The notes beneath the pieces were generated by a model, which saw nothing but the letters and a program-made list of their open reading frames with translations, was not told the origin of the DNA and did no database searches. The position numbers were made by a program, and so were the translations under genes. A stretch of DNA of 64,000 bases. Source: Actinocatenispora comari (lineage in GTDB: Bacteria > Actinomycetota > Actinomycetes > Mycobacteriales > Micromonosporaceae). Where the stretch lies: assembly GCF_017312725.1 (NCBI RefSeq), contig NZ_BOPO01000148.1, positions 1 to 64,000 on the forward strand, read 5' to 3'. Below are positions 1 through 7,314 of this stretch, in pieces (the first letter of the stretch is position 1; each line of letters opens with the position of its first letter).

Positions 1-46
1 GGCCGGTTCCGGGTTCGGGCCGGCTCGGGGTCGGCGTGGCTCTTGG

Positions 47-1300
47 TCAGGCTGGTTCCGGGTTCGGGGTGGGCGCCGGCTCGGGTGCCGTCGCCGGGAT
101 CGGCAGGGCGGCGGTGACGCGGAAGCCGCGGTCGGGCCGCGGCCCGGCGTCCAGCCGGCCGTCCAGCAGCGCGGCCCGCTCGCGCATCCCGACGATGCCG
201 AACCCGGGCCCGGTTCCCGTACCGCGGCCGGGTTCGGCGCCGGGCCGGCCGTCGTCGACGACCTCGACGCCCAGCTCGGTCGGCCGGTAGGCCAGGTCGA
301 TCCGGCAGGACCGGGCGGTCGAGTGCCGGATGACGTTGGTGACCGACTCCTGCACGATCCGGTACGCGGCGAGGTCCACCTCGGCGGGCACCGGCCGTAC
401 CGTGCCGGTCCGGCGCACCGAGACCTCGATGCCGGCCTCGGCGGCGCCCGCGACGAGCCGGTCGACCTCGGCGAGCCCCGGCGTACCGGCCGGTTCCGGG
501 CCGGCGGGATCGGCCCGGCGCAGGGCGACCAGGGTACGGCGCAGCCCGGACAGCGCCTCCCGGCTGCTCGTCTCGATGATCCGCAGCGCCTCCTGCGCCG
601 CGTCCGGCTGGGTGTGGATGACCCGGTTGCCGACGCCGGCCTGGATGGCGATTATGCCGACGCTGTGCGCGACCATGTCGTGCAGTTCGCGGGCGAGGCG
701 CAGCCGCTCGGCGGTCAGCGCGCGCTCCGCCGCCTGCGCCCGGGCCGCGCTGGCGAGCTGCCGGCTCGTCCGGATCGACTGCCCGATCACCCAGGCGAAC
801 ACCGCGGTGAACAGCACCGGCGCCTGGTACTCCGCGAGGTGCAGGCCCGGCCCGCACGCCAGCGCGAACACGTCGTACCCGGCGGGGACGAGCACGCCGA
901 AACCCAGCGCGGCGAGCGCGGTGCGGCGCGACCGGGTCGCCGAGACGTAGCACAGCGCCACGTACACCGGGATCATCTCGCTGAACCCGACCCGCATCGG
1001 ATCGCCCGGCTGCACGCCCGGGATGACCTGCTGCCCGGCGAGCACGCCGGCCGCGGCCACGGCACCGGCGGTGAGCATCGCCAGCGCGGCCAACGGGTAC
1101 CGCCGCAGCAGCGCCGCGGCGACCGCCACCGTGCCGGCCACCGCGGCGGGCCCGGCGTGCGCGTACCCACCGCCGGTACCGAGGGGCGGCGGCAGCGTGT
1201 TGGCGGTGAGCAGAACCGTCAGCACGGCGGCGCCGATCCACATCAGTACCGGACCCAGGTGGCGGTCGACCGGCACGGGTAACCGGGGAAGGGCGCGCAT
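47..1300 (-). CDS. Membrane-bound two-component sensor histidine kinase (NarL/DesK type)
   Basis: Sensor kinase of the HisKA_3 class, 417 aa. About the first 190 residues form several hydrophobic segments, so it sits in the cytoplasmic membrane. The phosphoacceptor helix carries H207 in an ELHDMVAHS motif. The ATPase part follows, with an N-box at VQESVTNVIRHS and a glycine-rich FGIVGMRERA motif near the end. The last ~15 residues are a Pro/Glu/Ala tail. The partner response regulator is not in the window and would be expected just left of position 1 on the same strand. The ATG start is supported by a TACCGT box 6 nt upstream, giving a leaderless message. The signal sensed is unknown. Confidence 0.93.
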   Translation of the reverse strand: MRALPRLPVPVDRHLGPVLMWIGAAVLTVLLTANTLPPPLGTGGGYAHAGPAAVAGTVAVAAALLRRYPLAALAMLTAGAVAAAGVLAGQQVIPGVQPGDPMRVGFSEMIPVYVALCYVSATRSRRTALAALGFGVLVPAGYDVFALACGPGLHLAEYQAPVLFTAVFAWVIGQSIRTSRQLASAARAQAAERALTAERLRLARELHDMVAHSVGIIAIQAGVGNRVIHTQPDAAQEALRIIETSSREALSGLRRTLVALRRADPAGPEPAGTPGLAEVDRLVAGAAEAGIEVSVRRTGTVRPVPAEVDLAAYRIVQESVTNVIRHSTARSCRIDLAYRPTELGVEVVDDGRPGAEPGRGTGTGPGFGIVGMRERAALLDGRLDAGPRPDRGFRVTAALPIPATAPEPAPTPNPEPA

Positions 1301-1306
1301 GCCGTG

Positions 1307-1312
1307 ACGGTA
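1307..1312 (-). promoter_or_regulatory. -10 box of leaderless sensor-kinase promoter
   Basis: On the minus strand TACCGT is followed by six bases and then the ATG at 1300, with no Shine-Dalgarno sequence. This spacing puts transcription start at the initiator codon. No clear -35 element is seen. Confidence 0.5.
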
Positions 1313-1424
1313 TCCGCGTCGGGGCCGCGCAGCGTCGGCCCGTGGACGTACGCCCTGGGGCGCATCGCCCCGCCTGCAGCGGCGGGGTCCGTTGATCCTG
1401 CGTCGGGGAGGGCCTTGGTGCCGG

Positions 1425-1679
1425 TCAGGTCTCGTCGACGGGGAGGACGAAGCTGCCGCGCCCCTGCACGGTGACGATCAGCCCCTCGTCCTGCAACATC
1501 CGGTACGACTTGCGGGTGGTGAGGCGGCTGATGCCGGTCTCCTGCTGGATCACCGTCTCGGAGGGCAGCCGGTCGCCGGGGCCGAACTCCCCGGCCGAGA
1601 TGGCGTCCCGGACCAGCTGGGCAATCTGGACGTAGACCGGGGTGTACGCGCCCGGCTTGACCTTCGTCCAATCGACCAT
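1425..1679 (-). CDS. Short GntR-family transcriptional regulator
   Basis: An 84-residue regulator that is almost only a GntR winged helix. It has the helix YVQIAQLVRDAI, the GDRLPSE turn typical of the family, a recognition helix around TGISRLTTRKSYRMLQ, and a C-terminal wing GRGSFVLP. There is no ligand-binding domain, so it is shorter than YtrA-type members (about 120 aa). I place the start at ATG 1679 because a TACGTT box lies exactly 6 nt upstream; an in-frame GTG at 1685 overlaps the promoter and is less likely. It is divergent from the small-protein genes at 1848-2188, which it may regulate along with itself. Confidence 0.88.
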   Translation of the reverse strand: MVDWTKVKPGAYTPVYVQIAQLVRDAISAGEFGPGDRLPSETVIQQETGISRLTTRKSYRMLQDEGLIVTVQGRGSFVLPVDET

Positions 1680-1685
1680 GATCAC

Positions 1686-1691
1686 AACGTA
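1686..1691 (-). promoter_or_regulatory. -10 box of leaderless gntR-type gene
   Basis: TACGTT on the minus strand, then six bases, then ATG at 1679. This is the same geometry as several other genes in the window. Confidence 0.45.
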
Positions 1692-1738
1692 GGACGAGGG
1701 CTCCGAAGACCTCGGTCAGTCGCAGGAGTTCCCGGGAC

Positions 1739-1767
1739 TTTCCAGAGGTTTCCAAGTGCGCTACTGT
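1739..1767 (+). promoter_or_regulatory. Candidate promoter for small-protein genes
   Basis: TTTCCA at 1739-1744 and TACTGT at 1762-1767 are 17 bp apart and point toward the genes at 1848-2188. The interval between the divergent GntR gene and this promoter is only about 50 bp, so one operator could control both directions. Confidence 0.4.
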
Positions 1768-1847
1768 GCAGGGGTCGGAAACAAGGCGACCCCGCGGCGT
1801 CGGGCAAGGACGGCCGCGGGGTCTGACCGCTCGTGAAGGGAGCGGCT

Positions 1848-2096
1848 GTGGGCCACGGTACGCATCCGGTCGTCCGGTGTTCGACCCCGCACGCGGGGGA
1901 TCAGGTGTTCATCAGCCCGGCGGCCGGCGTGCACGGCCACGGCTGCTTCTGGGCGATGGTCGTCGAGGCGACGCCCGCCCTGGTCAAGGGCGCGATGTAC
2001 CTGAAGGTCGTGCCGGTCGCCGACCTCGACGGCAACCCGACGGTACGCACCTTCTACGTCCGGCTCGCCGGCCTGCTGACCCGATCGATGTCGTGA
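1848..2096 (+). CDS. Hypothetical protein, 82 aa
   Basis: No family recognised. The chain is rich in His and Gly at the N-terminus (VGHGTHPVVRCSTPHAGDQV) and ends in a positively charged stretch. It contains no obvious membrane segment. The start is set at GTG 1848 because AAGGGAG lies 6 nt upstream; an in-frame GTG at 1833 lacks such a site. Its TGA overlaps the GTG of the next small gene (GTGA), so the two are probably translationally coupled. It is divergent from the GntR regulator, a layout often seen for a small regulator and its target. Confidence 0.55.
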   Translation: MGHGTHPVVRCSTPHAGDQVFISPAAGVHGHGCFWAMVVEATPALVKGAMYLKVVPVADLDGNPTVRTFYVRLAGLLTRSMS

Positions 2097-2188
2097 CCGC
2101 CTCGGCCGCGGTCGGCTGGGTCCTCTCGCTGTTCCTCGCGTTCGCGATCGGGGTGGTCGTCGGGCACGGCCCGGACCGTCGACGTTGA
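2093..2188 (+). CDS. 31-residue single-pass membrane peptide
   Basis: A very short frame beginning at GTG 2093 inside the stop region of the upstream gene (GTGA overlap). It encodes about 17 hydrophobic residues (VGWVLSLFLAFAIGVVVG) flanked by a short N-terminus and a basic tail ending DRRR, the pattern of a single transmembrane helix with a cytoplasmic basic end. Coupling to the upstream 82-residue protein suggests joint expression and perhaps interaction. Function unknown. Confidence 0.45.
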   Translation: MTASAAVGWVLSLFLAFAIGVVVGHGPDRRR

Positions 2189-2216
2189 CAGGCCCGACGC
2201 TTTACCCTACGGTAAA
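2185..2216 (+). promoter_or_regulatory. Promoter with overlapping palindromic operator (probable ArsR-type site)
   Basis: TTGACA at 2185-2190 and TACGGT at 2208-2213 are separated by 17 bp. A perfect inverted repeat, TTTACC-CTAC-GGTAAA at 2201-2216, covers the -10 box. A repressor bound there would block RNA polymerase. The ArsR-family protein encoded two genes downstream in the same operon is the natural candidate. Confidence 0.65.
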
Positions 2217-2248
2217 CATTACCGATGAGTGAAATGTTGGGAGTGATC

Positions 2249-2704
2249 ATGCCGGAGATCGTGAAGTCGATCGAGATCGCCGCGCCGCCGAGCCGGGTGT
2301 GGCAGTGGTTCGCCAGCCAGCAGGCGCTGCGCCGGTGGCTGTCGCCGACGCTGGAGATCGACCTGCAGCCGGCCGGGGCGTACCGGATGCTCGGCGCCGA
2401 CGGCGACACCTGGATCAGCGGGCAGGTCCTCGAACTCGTCCCGGAGGGCCGGCTCGTACTGTCCTGGCTGGAGGAGGACGCCGGCTGGGTGCACCCGGGC
2501 CGGCTGGTCGTCGAGCTGACGGCGGCGTCCGGCGGCACCCGCGTCACGCTCGCCCACGACGGCTTCGCCGGCATCGGTACGCCGACCTGGCAGCGCACCG
2601 CCGAGGCGTACCGCCGCGGCCTGGACCGCCACCACGTACTCGAAGACCTCGCCGCCGCGGTGGCCACCGGCGACGTGCCTGCCGCCGTCACCACCGATGC
2701 CTGA
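2249..2704 (+). CDS. SRPBCC/AHSA1-type START-fold protein
   Basis: A 151-residue protein of the Aha1/SRPBCC fold. It begins EIVKSIEIAAPPSRVWQWFA, has the central W-x-P-tolerant sheet (LEIDLQPAGAYRM) and a GGTRVTLAHDGF strand before the long C-terminal helix. Members bind hydrophobic ligands; the ligand here is unknown. I chose ATG 2249 because GGGAG lies about 6 nt upstream; ATG 2225 is in frame and would be almost leaderless, so it cannot be excluded. Its stop overlaps the start of the ArsR gene by 8 bp. SRPBCC-ArsR pairs behind a shared promoter are common in actinobacteria. Confidence 0.88.
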   Translation: MPEIVKSIEIAAPPSRVWQWFASQQALRRWLSPTLEIDLQPAGAYRMLGADGDTWISGQVLELVPEGRLVLSWLEEDAGWVHPGRLVVELTAASGGTRVTLAHDGFAGIGTPTWQRTAEAYRRGLDRHHVLEDLAAAVATGDVPAAVTTDA

Positions 2705-3194
2705 CCACCCGGACGCCACCCCCCGCTCGGCCGGCACCAGCGAAGCCACCCGAGCGGCGGGCGACCGTGCCGACGCGACGACCCGTCGGGCGGGCGAGCG
2801 GGGCGACGCGACGACCCGTCGGGCGGGCGAGCGGGGCGACGAGACCGACCGGCCGGCGGGGGACCGCAGCGACGAGGCGTTCCGGGCACTGGCCGATCCG
2901 ACCCGGCGGCGGATGCTCGACCTGCTCGCCGAGCGCGGCACGCTGTCGGTCGGTGAGCTCGCCGCCGAGTTCCCCGACCTGGTGTTCTCGGGCATCTCGA
3001 AGCACCTGATGGCGCTGCGGGCCGCCGGCCTGGTCACCGCGACCAAGCAGGGTCGCAAGCAGCTGTACCGGATCGACGAGTCGGGCTTCGTCGCCGCGCT
3101 CGCCCCCTGGGTGGCCCGCTACGAGGCCTACTGGTCCACCGCCCTGAGTACGCTCCGCGACCTCGCCGAATCCCCCGAGGACCCGCCGAGCTGA
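2697..3194 (+). CDS. ArsR-family transcriptional regulator
   Basis: A 165-residue protein. Residues ~60-150 form an ArsR winged helix (FRALADPTRRRMLDLLAERG, then FSGISKHLMALRAAGLV as recognition helix, then the wing RKQLYRID). The first ~55 residues are an unusual charged, low-complexity extension containing a direct duplication of the 11-residue unit ATTRRAGERGD. No metal-binding Cys pair is visible, so it is more likely a co-regulator of the SRPBCC partner than a metal sensor. It probably binds the TTTACC-N4-GGTAAA operator upstream of the operon. It overlaps the preceding gene by 8 bp, indicating coupling. Confidence 0.9.
   Translation: MPDHPDATPRSAGTSEATRAAGDRADATTRRAGERGDATTRRAGERGDETDRPAGDRSDEAFRALADPTRRRMLDLLAERGTLSVGELAAEFPDLVFSGISKHLMALRAAGLVTATKQGRKQLYRIDESGFVAALAPWVARYEAYWSTALSTLRDLAESPEDPPS
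2772..2837 (+). repeat. 33-bp tandem duplication within the ArsR gene
   Basis: Two identical 33-bp units (2772-2804 and 2805-2837) encode the duplicated charged 11-residue unit in the N-terminal extension of the ArsR regulator. Confidence 0.8.
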
Positions 3195-3272
3195 CCGCGG
3201 TCGGTACGCGTCGGCCGGCCGCTCCTGTCGCTCGACGCCGCGCCCCCTGGGCCCGGGCGACCCGCGTGGCGG

Positions 3273-4085
3273 TCAGCGCCGTTGCTCGGCCGGGCACCAC
3301 CAGGTGGTACGGCCGCCGATCGTGCCGCGCGTCATCGGCCCACCGTCCCGTGGGCAGGTGGCGCCGGGCCGGCGCAGCGGCACGATCGTCAGTTCGTGTA
3401 CGCCGCCGGCCCGGATCGAGGCGCGCAGCGCGTCCCGGGTGGCCCGCAGCAGCCGTCGCCGGTCGTCGTCCGTCAGCTCGGCGACCGGGCGGCCCGGATG
3501 CACCCGGGCCCGCCACAGGATCTCGTCGGCGAGCAGGTTGCCGATCCCGGCGATGCGCTCCTGGTCGAGCAACCGGGCCTTGACCGGTGCCGCCGCACCG
3601 GCCGCCAGCGCGGAGCGGAACTGCGCCGGGCTGATCGTCGCCGCGTCCGGCCCCAGCTGGTCGACCGGTGGGTCCAGCCGGACCCGCCCCAGCCGCCGCG
3701 GATCGACCAGCAGCAGCCGGCCACCGTCGGCGAAGGTGAGGCCGAACCGGGCCCAGCGGAAGTCCCCGGGTCGACGACCGCCCTCCCAGTGGTCGCCGCC
3801 GTCGACCTCGGTCCCGTCCGCGTCGACCACGACGACCTTGCCGGACATGCCGAGATGGATGCCCAGCGGAGCCGACCGGGACGCCGAGTCCGTCTCGCAC
3901 CACATGCTCTTGCCTCGCCGGTGCGCCGCCACGAGAGTGCGGCCGCGCAACGCCCGCCGGATCTCCCCCGGTGGATGCGGCCGGCACACGTACCGGTCGG
4001 AGTCGTCGACGTCGCTGATCCGGCGGCCGAGCGCGGCCCGTTCGATCACCGCCCGCGCGGCCTCCACCTCCGGGAGCTCCGGCAT
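3273..4085 (-). CDS. Fpg/Nei-family DNA glycosylase with degenerate zinc finger
   Basis: Base-excision repair glycosylase/AP lyase, 270 aa from ATG 4085. That start gives the mature MPELPEVE end, in which P2 is the Schiff-base nucleophile and E3 the catalytic acid; a strong SD (GGAGGGGGGCGGG) precedes it. The beta-hairpin lysine is in HRRGKSMW, and the helix-two-turn-helix reads ERIAGIGNLLADEILW. The C-terminal finger is odd: normally CxxC...CxxC, here it reads CPRD...WCPAEQ, so only two of four cysteines remain. A zinc-less or weakened finger, as in some Nei/NEIL proteins, is likely. It is convergent with the ArsR operon. Confidence 0.92.
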   Translation of the reverse strand: MPELPEVEAARAVIERAALGRRISDVDDSDRYVCRPHPPGEIRRALRGRTLVAAHRRGKSMWCETDSASRSAPLGIHLGMSGKVVVVDADGTEVDGGDHWEGGRRPGDFRWARFGLTFADGGRLLLVDPRRLGRVRLDPPVDQLGPDAATISPAQFRSALAAGAAAPVKARLLDQERIAGIGNLLADEILWRARVHPGRPVAELTDDDRRRLLRATRDALRASIRAGGVHELTIVPLRRPGATCPRDGGPMTRGTIGGRTTWWCPAEQRR

Positions 4086-4490
4086 CCCGCCCCCCTCCGT
4101 CGAGTCCCCGCCGAGCACGCAGGTCGCCGGTGGCTCAGTCGAAGACCTCGTCCAGCGACGCCGCGTCGACCGCCTGCGGCAGCCAGCTGGTGAGCCGATC
4201 GGGGGGTGTGGGTGGACATCGGCGCCTCCAGGTGGCGGGCGGCGCCGCGACCATCACCTCACTGTAACGACAGCACGGGCCGATCGCGCTCGCAGCGCGT
4301 GACCGCGGCATCTCCGTGGTACCCGGCGCGTGGCAGGTCGTCGGCCCGGCGGCGAGTCGGGCCGGGCGCAGGCGGGCGGCGCGATGCCGACACGTCGCCG
4401 AGTGCCGCGCGCGGTGCCGGGTGCTCGCGACCGAACTCACTGCGGCGCCGGCCCGGGACGGGTCGGCGCCGCAGCGGGAGGCGACCGTAC
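4086..4490. other. Gene-poor interval between fpg-like gene and lpd
   Basis: About 400 bp with no confidently supported gene. A minus-strand 39-residue frame at 4135-4254 is listed separately. No clear hairpin terminator for lpd was found in 4255-4490. Confidence 0.4.
4135..4254 (-). CDS. Possible small protein, 39 aa
   Basis: A short frame from ATG 4254 to TGA 4135. Its second half has strong third-position GC and protein-like content (LTSWLPQAVDAASLDEVFD, an amphipathic acidic tail). The N-terminal part is Pro/Arg-rich and less convincing, and a good Shine-Dalgarno is missing. A second overlapping frame starts at an ATG preceded by CTGGAGG, so the true reading frame is uncertain. It could be a degraded 3' end of a larger gene. 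Confidence 0.25.
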   Translation of the reverse strand: MVAAPPATWRRRCPPTPPDRLTSWLPQAVDAASLDEVFD

Positions 4491-5891
4491 TCACATGTTG
4501 ATCATGTGGCCGGACAGGCCGTGGACGGCTTCCTTGACCGCTTCGCTGAGTGTCGGGTGGGCGTGCACGTTGCGGGCCACCTCGTGCACGGTGAGGTCCC
4601 ACTGCTGGGCCAGGGTCAGCTCGGGCAGCAACTCGGTGACGTCCGGGCCGATCAGGTGCGCACCGAGCAGCTCGCCGTACTTGGCGTCGGAGAGGATCTT
4701 GACGAACCCGTTCGGGTCGGCCAGGCCCTGCGCCTTGCCGTTCGCGGTGAACGGGAACTTCGCCACCTTCACGTCGTAGCCGGCGTCCCGCGCCTGCTCC
4801 TCGGTGTAGCCGAAGGACGCGATCTGCGGCTGGCAGAAGGTGGCCCGCGGGATCATCTTGAAGTCGACTTCCATCGTCTCCGCGTCGCCGATCGTCTCGG
4901 CCGCGATGATGCCCATCGCCTCGGCGGCGTGCGCGAGCATCAGCTTCGCGGTCACGTCACCGATCGCGTAGATGCCGGGCGTCGAGGTACGGCAGCGGCC
5001 GTCCACGTCGATCGCGCCCCGGTCGGTGAGCTTGACGCCGGTGTTCTCCAGCCCGTACCCGTCGACGCGCGGCGCGAAGCCGATCGCCTGCAGCACCTTG
5101 TCGGCCTCGATGACCTGCTGCGCTCCGTCCCGGGTCACCGTCACCTTCACCCCGGTACCGGTGTCCTCGATGCCGTCCACCCGGGTCGAGGTGAGCACGT
5201 CGATGCCGAGCCGCTTGTACCGCTTCGCCAGCTCGGCGGACACCTCGGCGTCCTCCAGCGGTACCAGCCGGTCGAGGAACTCGACGATGGTGACCTTGAC
5301 GCCGTAGTTGCTCAGCACGTAGGCGAACTCGACGCCGATCGCGCCGGCGCCGGCGATCACGATGCTGGATGGCAACGTGTCGGTGAGGATCTGCTCCTCG
5401 TAGGTCACGACGCGCTCGGACAGCTCGGTACCGGGCAGCAGCTTCGTGTTCGTGCCGGCCGCGATGATGCAGTTGTCGAACGTCAGCGTCTCCGAGCCGC
5501 CGTCGTTCAGGGTCACCGTCATGGTGTGCGCGTCGACGAAGGTGCCCCTGCCCTGGTACTCGGTGATCTTGTTCTTCTTCATCAGGAAGTGGACGCCCTT
5601 GACCCGGCCGTCCGCGACCTTGCGGCTGCGCTGGAACGCGGCGCCGTAGTCGAACGTGACCTTGCCGTCCACCTGGATCCCGAACGTCTTCTGCTCGGTG
5701 TTGAAGATGTGCGCCAGCTCCGCGTTGCGCAGCAGGGCCTTCGACGGGATGCAGCCGACGTTCAGGCAGACACCGCCCCAATACTTCGCCTCAACGACGG
5801 CGGTACGCAGGCCGAGCTGGGCGCTGCGCACGGCCGCGGTGTACCCGCCCGGGCCGGCGCCGAGGACCACGACATCAAAGTGTGTACTCAC
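4491..5891 (-). CDS. lpdA: Dihydrolipoyl dehydrogenase (E3)
   Basis: FAD-dependent disulfide oxidoreductase (466 aa) that reoxidises lipoamide in 2-oxoacid dehydrogenase complexes, or in the glycine cleavage system, using NAD+. It shows the N-terminal FAD-binding [10 protein letters not shown], the redox-active pair in [13 protein letters not shown], the NAD-binding [10 protein letters not shown], the second FAD motif [11 protein letters not shown], and the dimerisation domain with the catalytic H-x4-E near HAHPTLSEA. The start is at GTG 5891 (protein begins [11 protein letters not shown]), because TATGAT lies 7 nt upstream and predicts a leaderless transcript. ATG 5903 overlaps that promoter. 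No E1/E2 genes are adjacent, so it is probably shared by several complexes. Confidence 0.96.
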   Translation of the reverse strand: MSTHFDVVVLGAGPGGYTAAVRSAQLGLRTAVVEAKYWGGVCLNVGCIPSKALLRNAELAHIFNTEQKTFGIQVDGKVTFDYGAAFQRSRKVADGRVKGVHFLMKKNKITEYQGRGTFVDAHTMTVTLNDGGSETLTFDNCIIAAGTNTKLLPGTELSERVVTYEEQILTDTLPSSIVIAGAGAIGVEFAYVLSNYGVKVTIVEFLDRLVPLEDAEVSAELAKRYKRLGIDVLTSTRVDGIEDTGTGVKVTVTRDGAQQVIEADKVLQAIGFAPRVDGYGLENTGVKLTDRGAIDVDGRCRTSTPGIYAIGDVTAKLMLAHAAEAMGIIAAETIGDAETMEVDFKMIPRATFCQPQIASFGYTEEQARDAGYDVKVAKFPFTANGKAQGLADPNGFVKILSDAKYGELLGAHLIGPDVTELLPELTLAQQWDLTVHEVARNVHAHPTLSEAVKEAVHGLSGHMINM

Positions 5892-5898
5892 GAGCCGG

Positions 5899-5904
5899 AT
5901 CATA
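5899..5904 (-). promoter_or_regulatory. -10 box of leaderless lpdA promoter
   Basis: TATGAT on the minus strand, then 7 bases, then GTG at 5891. It is close to the ideal -10 consensus and no Shine-Dalgarno is present. Confidence 0.6.
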
Positions 5905-6017
5905 TTCCGCTACCTGGCGACCTGCCCGGGCACCGGTTTCGACGGTGACGCGGGGGCCAGCGGGAGCGACCGGCGTCACAACCGGCCAGGCGGCGAGCTG
6001 CGGCGACACCGCCCGGC

Positions 6018-7310
6018 TCAGGATCCGCCGCGCAGCGAGGCGTCGAGGAGTTCGATGGTGTGCGCGGTGGGCAGCGGGGTACCGGCGCGGCGGAGGGCGG
6101 CGGTGATCTGGAGCAGGCAGCCGGGGTTGCCGGCCACCAGCAGATCGGCGCCGGTGGCCCGGATCCGCTCCGCCTTCCGGTCGCCGAACTCGCGGGCCGG
6201 CTCCGGTTCGAGCAGGTTGTACACCCCGGCGGAGCCGCAGCACAGCTCCGCCTCGGCCGGCTCGACCAGCCTCAGCTCCGGGATGCCACGCAGCAGCTGC
6301 CGCGGCGCCGACCTGATCTTCTGCGCGTGCGCCAGGTGGCACGCGTCGTGGTACGCGACGGTGCGGCGCACCGGATGCCGGGGCGCCACCGGCCCCAGCT
6401 CCACCAGCAGCTCGGTGACGTCCCGGGTACGGGCGGACAGCCGCTCGGCCCGCCCGGCGTAGCGCGGATCGTCGGCGAGCAGCTCCACGTACTCCTTCAT
6501 CGCCGAGCCGCAGCCGGCCGAGTCGGTCACCACGTAGTCGACGCCGGCCGCGTCGAACGCGTCGATGGTGGCGCGGGCGAACCGGGCCGCCTCGTCCCGC
6601 CGGCCGGTGTGCGCGGACAGCGCGCCGCAGCAGCCCTGCCGGCGCGGGACCAGCACCTCGCAGCCCTCCAGCGCGAGCACCCGCGCGGTCGCCGCGGACA
6701 CCGAGCCGAAGAACGCGGACTGCACGCAGCCGGTCAGCAGCCCGACCGTTGCGCGGCGCCGGCCCCGGGCCCGTACCCGGGTGGGCAGCCGCGGCGCCCG
6801 GCGGGCCGGCGGCGCCAGCTCCTCCATCGTGGCCAGCGCCGGCGGCAGGTGCTTCGCCAGCCGGTGACCGAGCCGGTCCGCGCCGGTGGCCCGGTACGCG
6901 GCGAGCGGGGCGCGCAGCAGCCTGAGCCGGCGCGGGTACGGGAAGAGGCCGAAGACGAGGGCGCGCAGCAGCCGCTCGCTTCGGGTACGCGGGTGGCGCC
7001 GCTCGACCTGGGCGCGCGTCGCGTTCAGCAGCTCGTCGTACCGGACGCCGGACGGGCAGGCGGTCACGCAGGCCAGGCAGCCGAGGCAGGCGTCGAAGTG
7101 GCCGGCCATCGCGTCGGACAGCGGCGCGCCGTCCAACCCCTGCTGGATCAGGTGGATGCGACCGCGCGGCGAGTCCATCTCCTCGCCCCACAGCACGTAG
7201 GTCGGGCAGCTGGGCAGGCAGAACCCGCAGTGCACGCAGTCGTCGGCGAGCGACCGCGACGGCGGATGGTCGGAGTCGAAGGCGCCCAGCACGTCCGGTT
7301 CGCTCGCCAC
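6018..7310 (-). CDS. glcF: Glycolate oxidase iron-sulfur subunit
   Basis: A 430-residue electron-transfer subunit. Two ferredoxin-type 4Fe-4S motifs sit at the N-terminus (CVHCGFCLPSCP and CLGCLACVTACP). They are followed by two CCG domains (GCCGALSAHTGRR near the middle and ELCCGSAGVYNLLEP near the end), as in GlcF, LutA and HdrD relatives. It passes electrons from the flavin subunits toward the quinone pool at the membrane. It is the last gene of a three-gene operon with glcD and glcE; only 4 bp separate it from glcE. Confidence 0.93.
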   Translation of the reverse strand: MASEPDVLGAFDSDHPPSRSLADDCVHCGFCLPSCPTYVLWGEEMDSPRGRIHLIQQGLDGAPLSDAMAGHFDACLGCLACVTACPSGVRYDELLNATRAQVERRHPRTRSERLLRALVFGLFPYPRRLRLLRAPLAAYRATGADRLGHRLAKHLPPALATMEELAPPARRAPRLPTRVRARGRRRATVGLLTGCVQSAFFGSVSAATARVLALEGCEVLVPRRQGCCGALSAHTGRRDEAARFARATIDAFDAAGVDYVVTDSAGCGSAMKEYVELLADDPRYAGRAERLSARTRDVTELLVELGPVAPRHPVRRTVAYHDACHLAHAQKIRSAPRQLLRGIPELRLVEPAEAELCCGSAGVYNLLEPEPAREFGDRKAERIRATGADLLVAGNPGCLLQITAALRRAGTPLPTAHTIELLDASLRGGS

Positions 7311-7314
7311 GGTC

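Noticed and set aside
4254-4490. Longer minus-strand gene upstream of the 39-residue frame
   Set aside because: The upstream part is Arg/Pro/Ser-rich without third-position GC pattern; at most the last 39 codons look coding.
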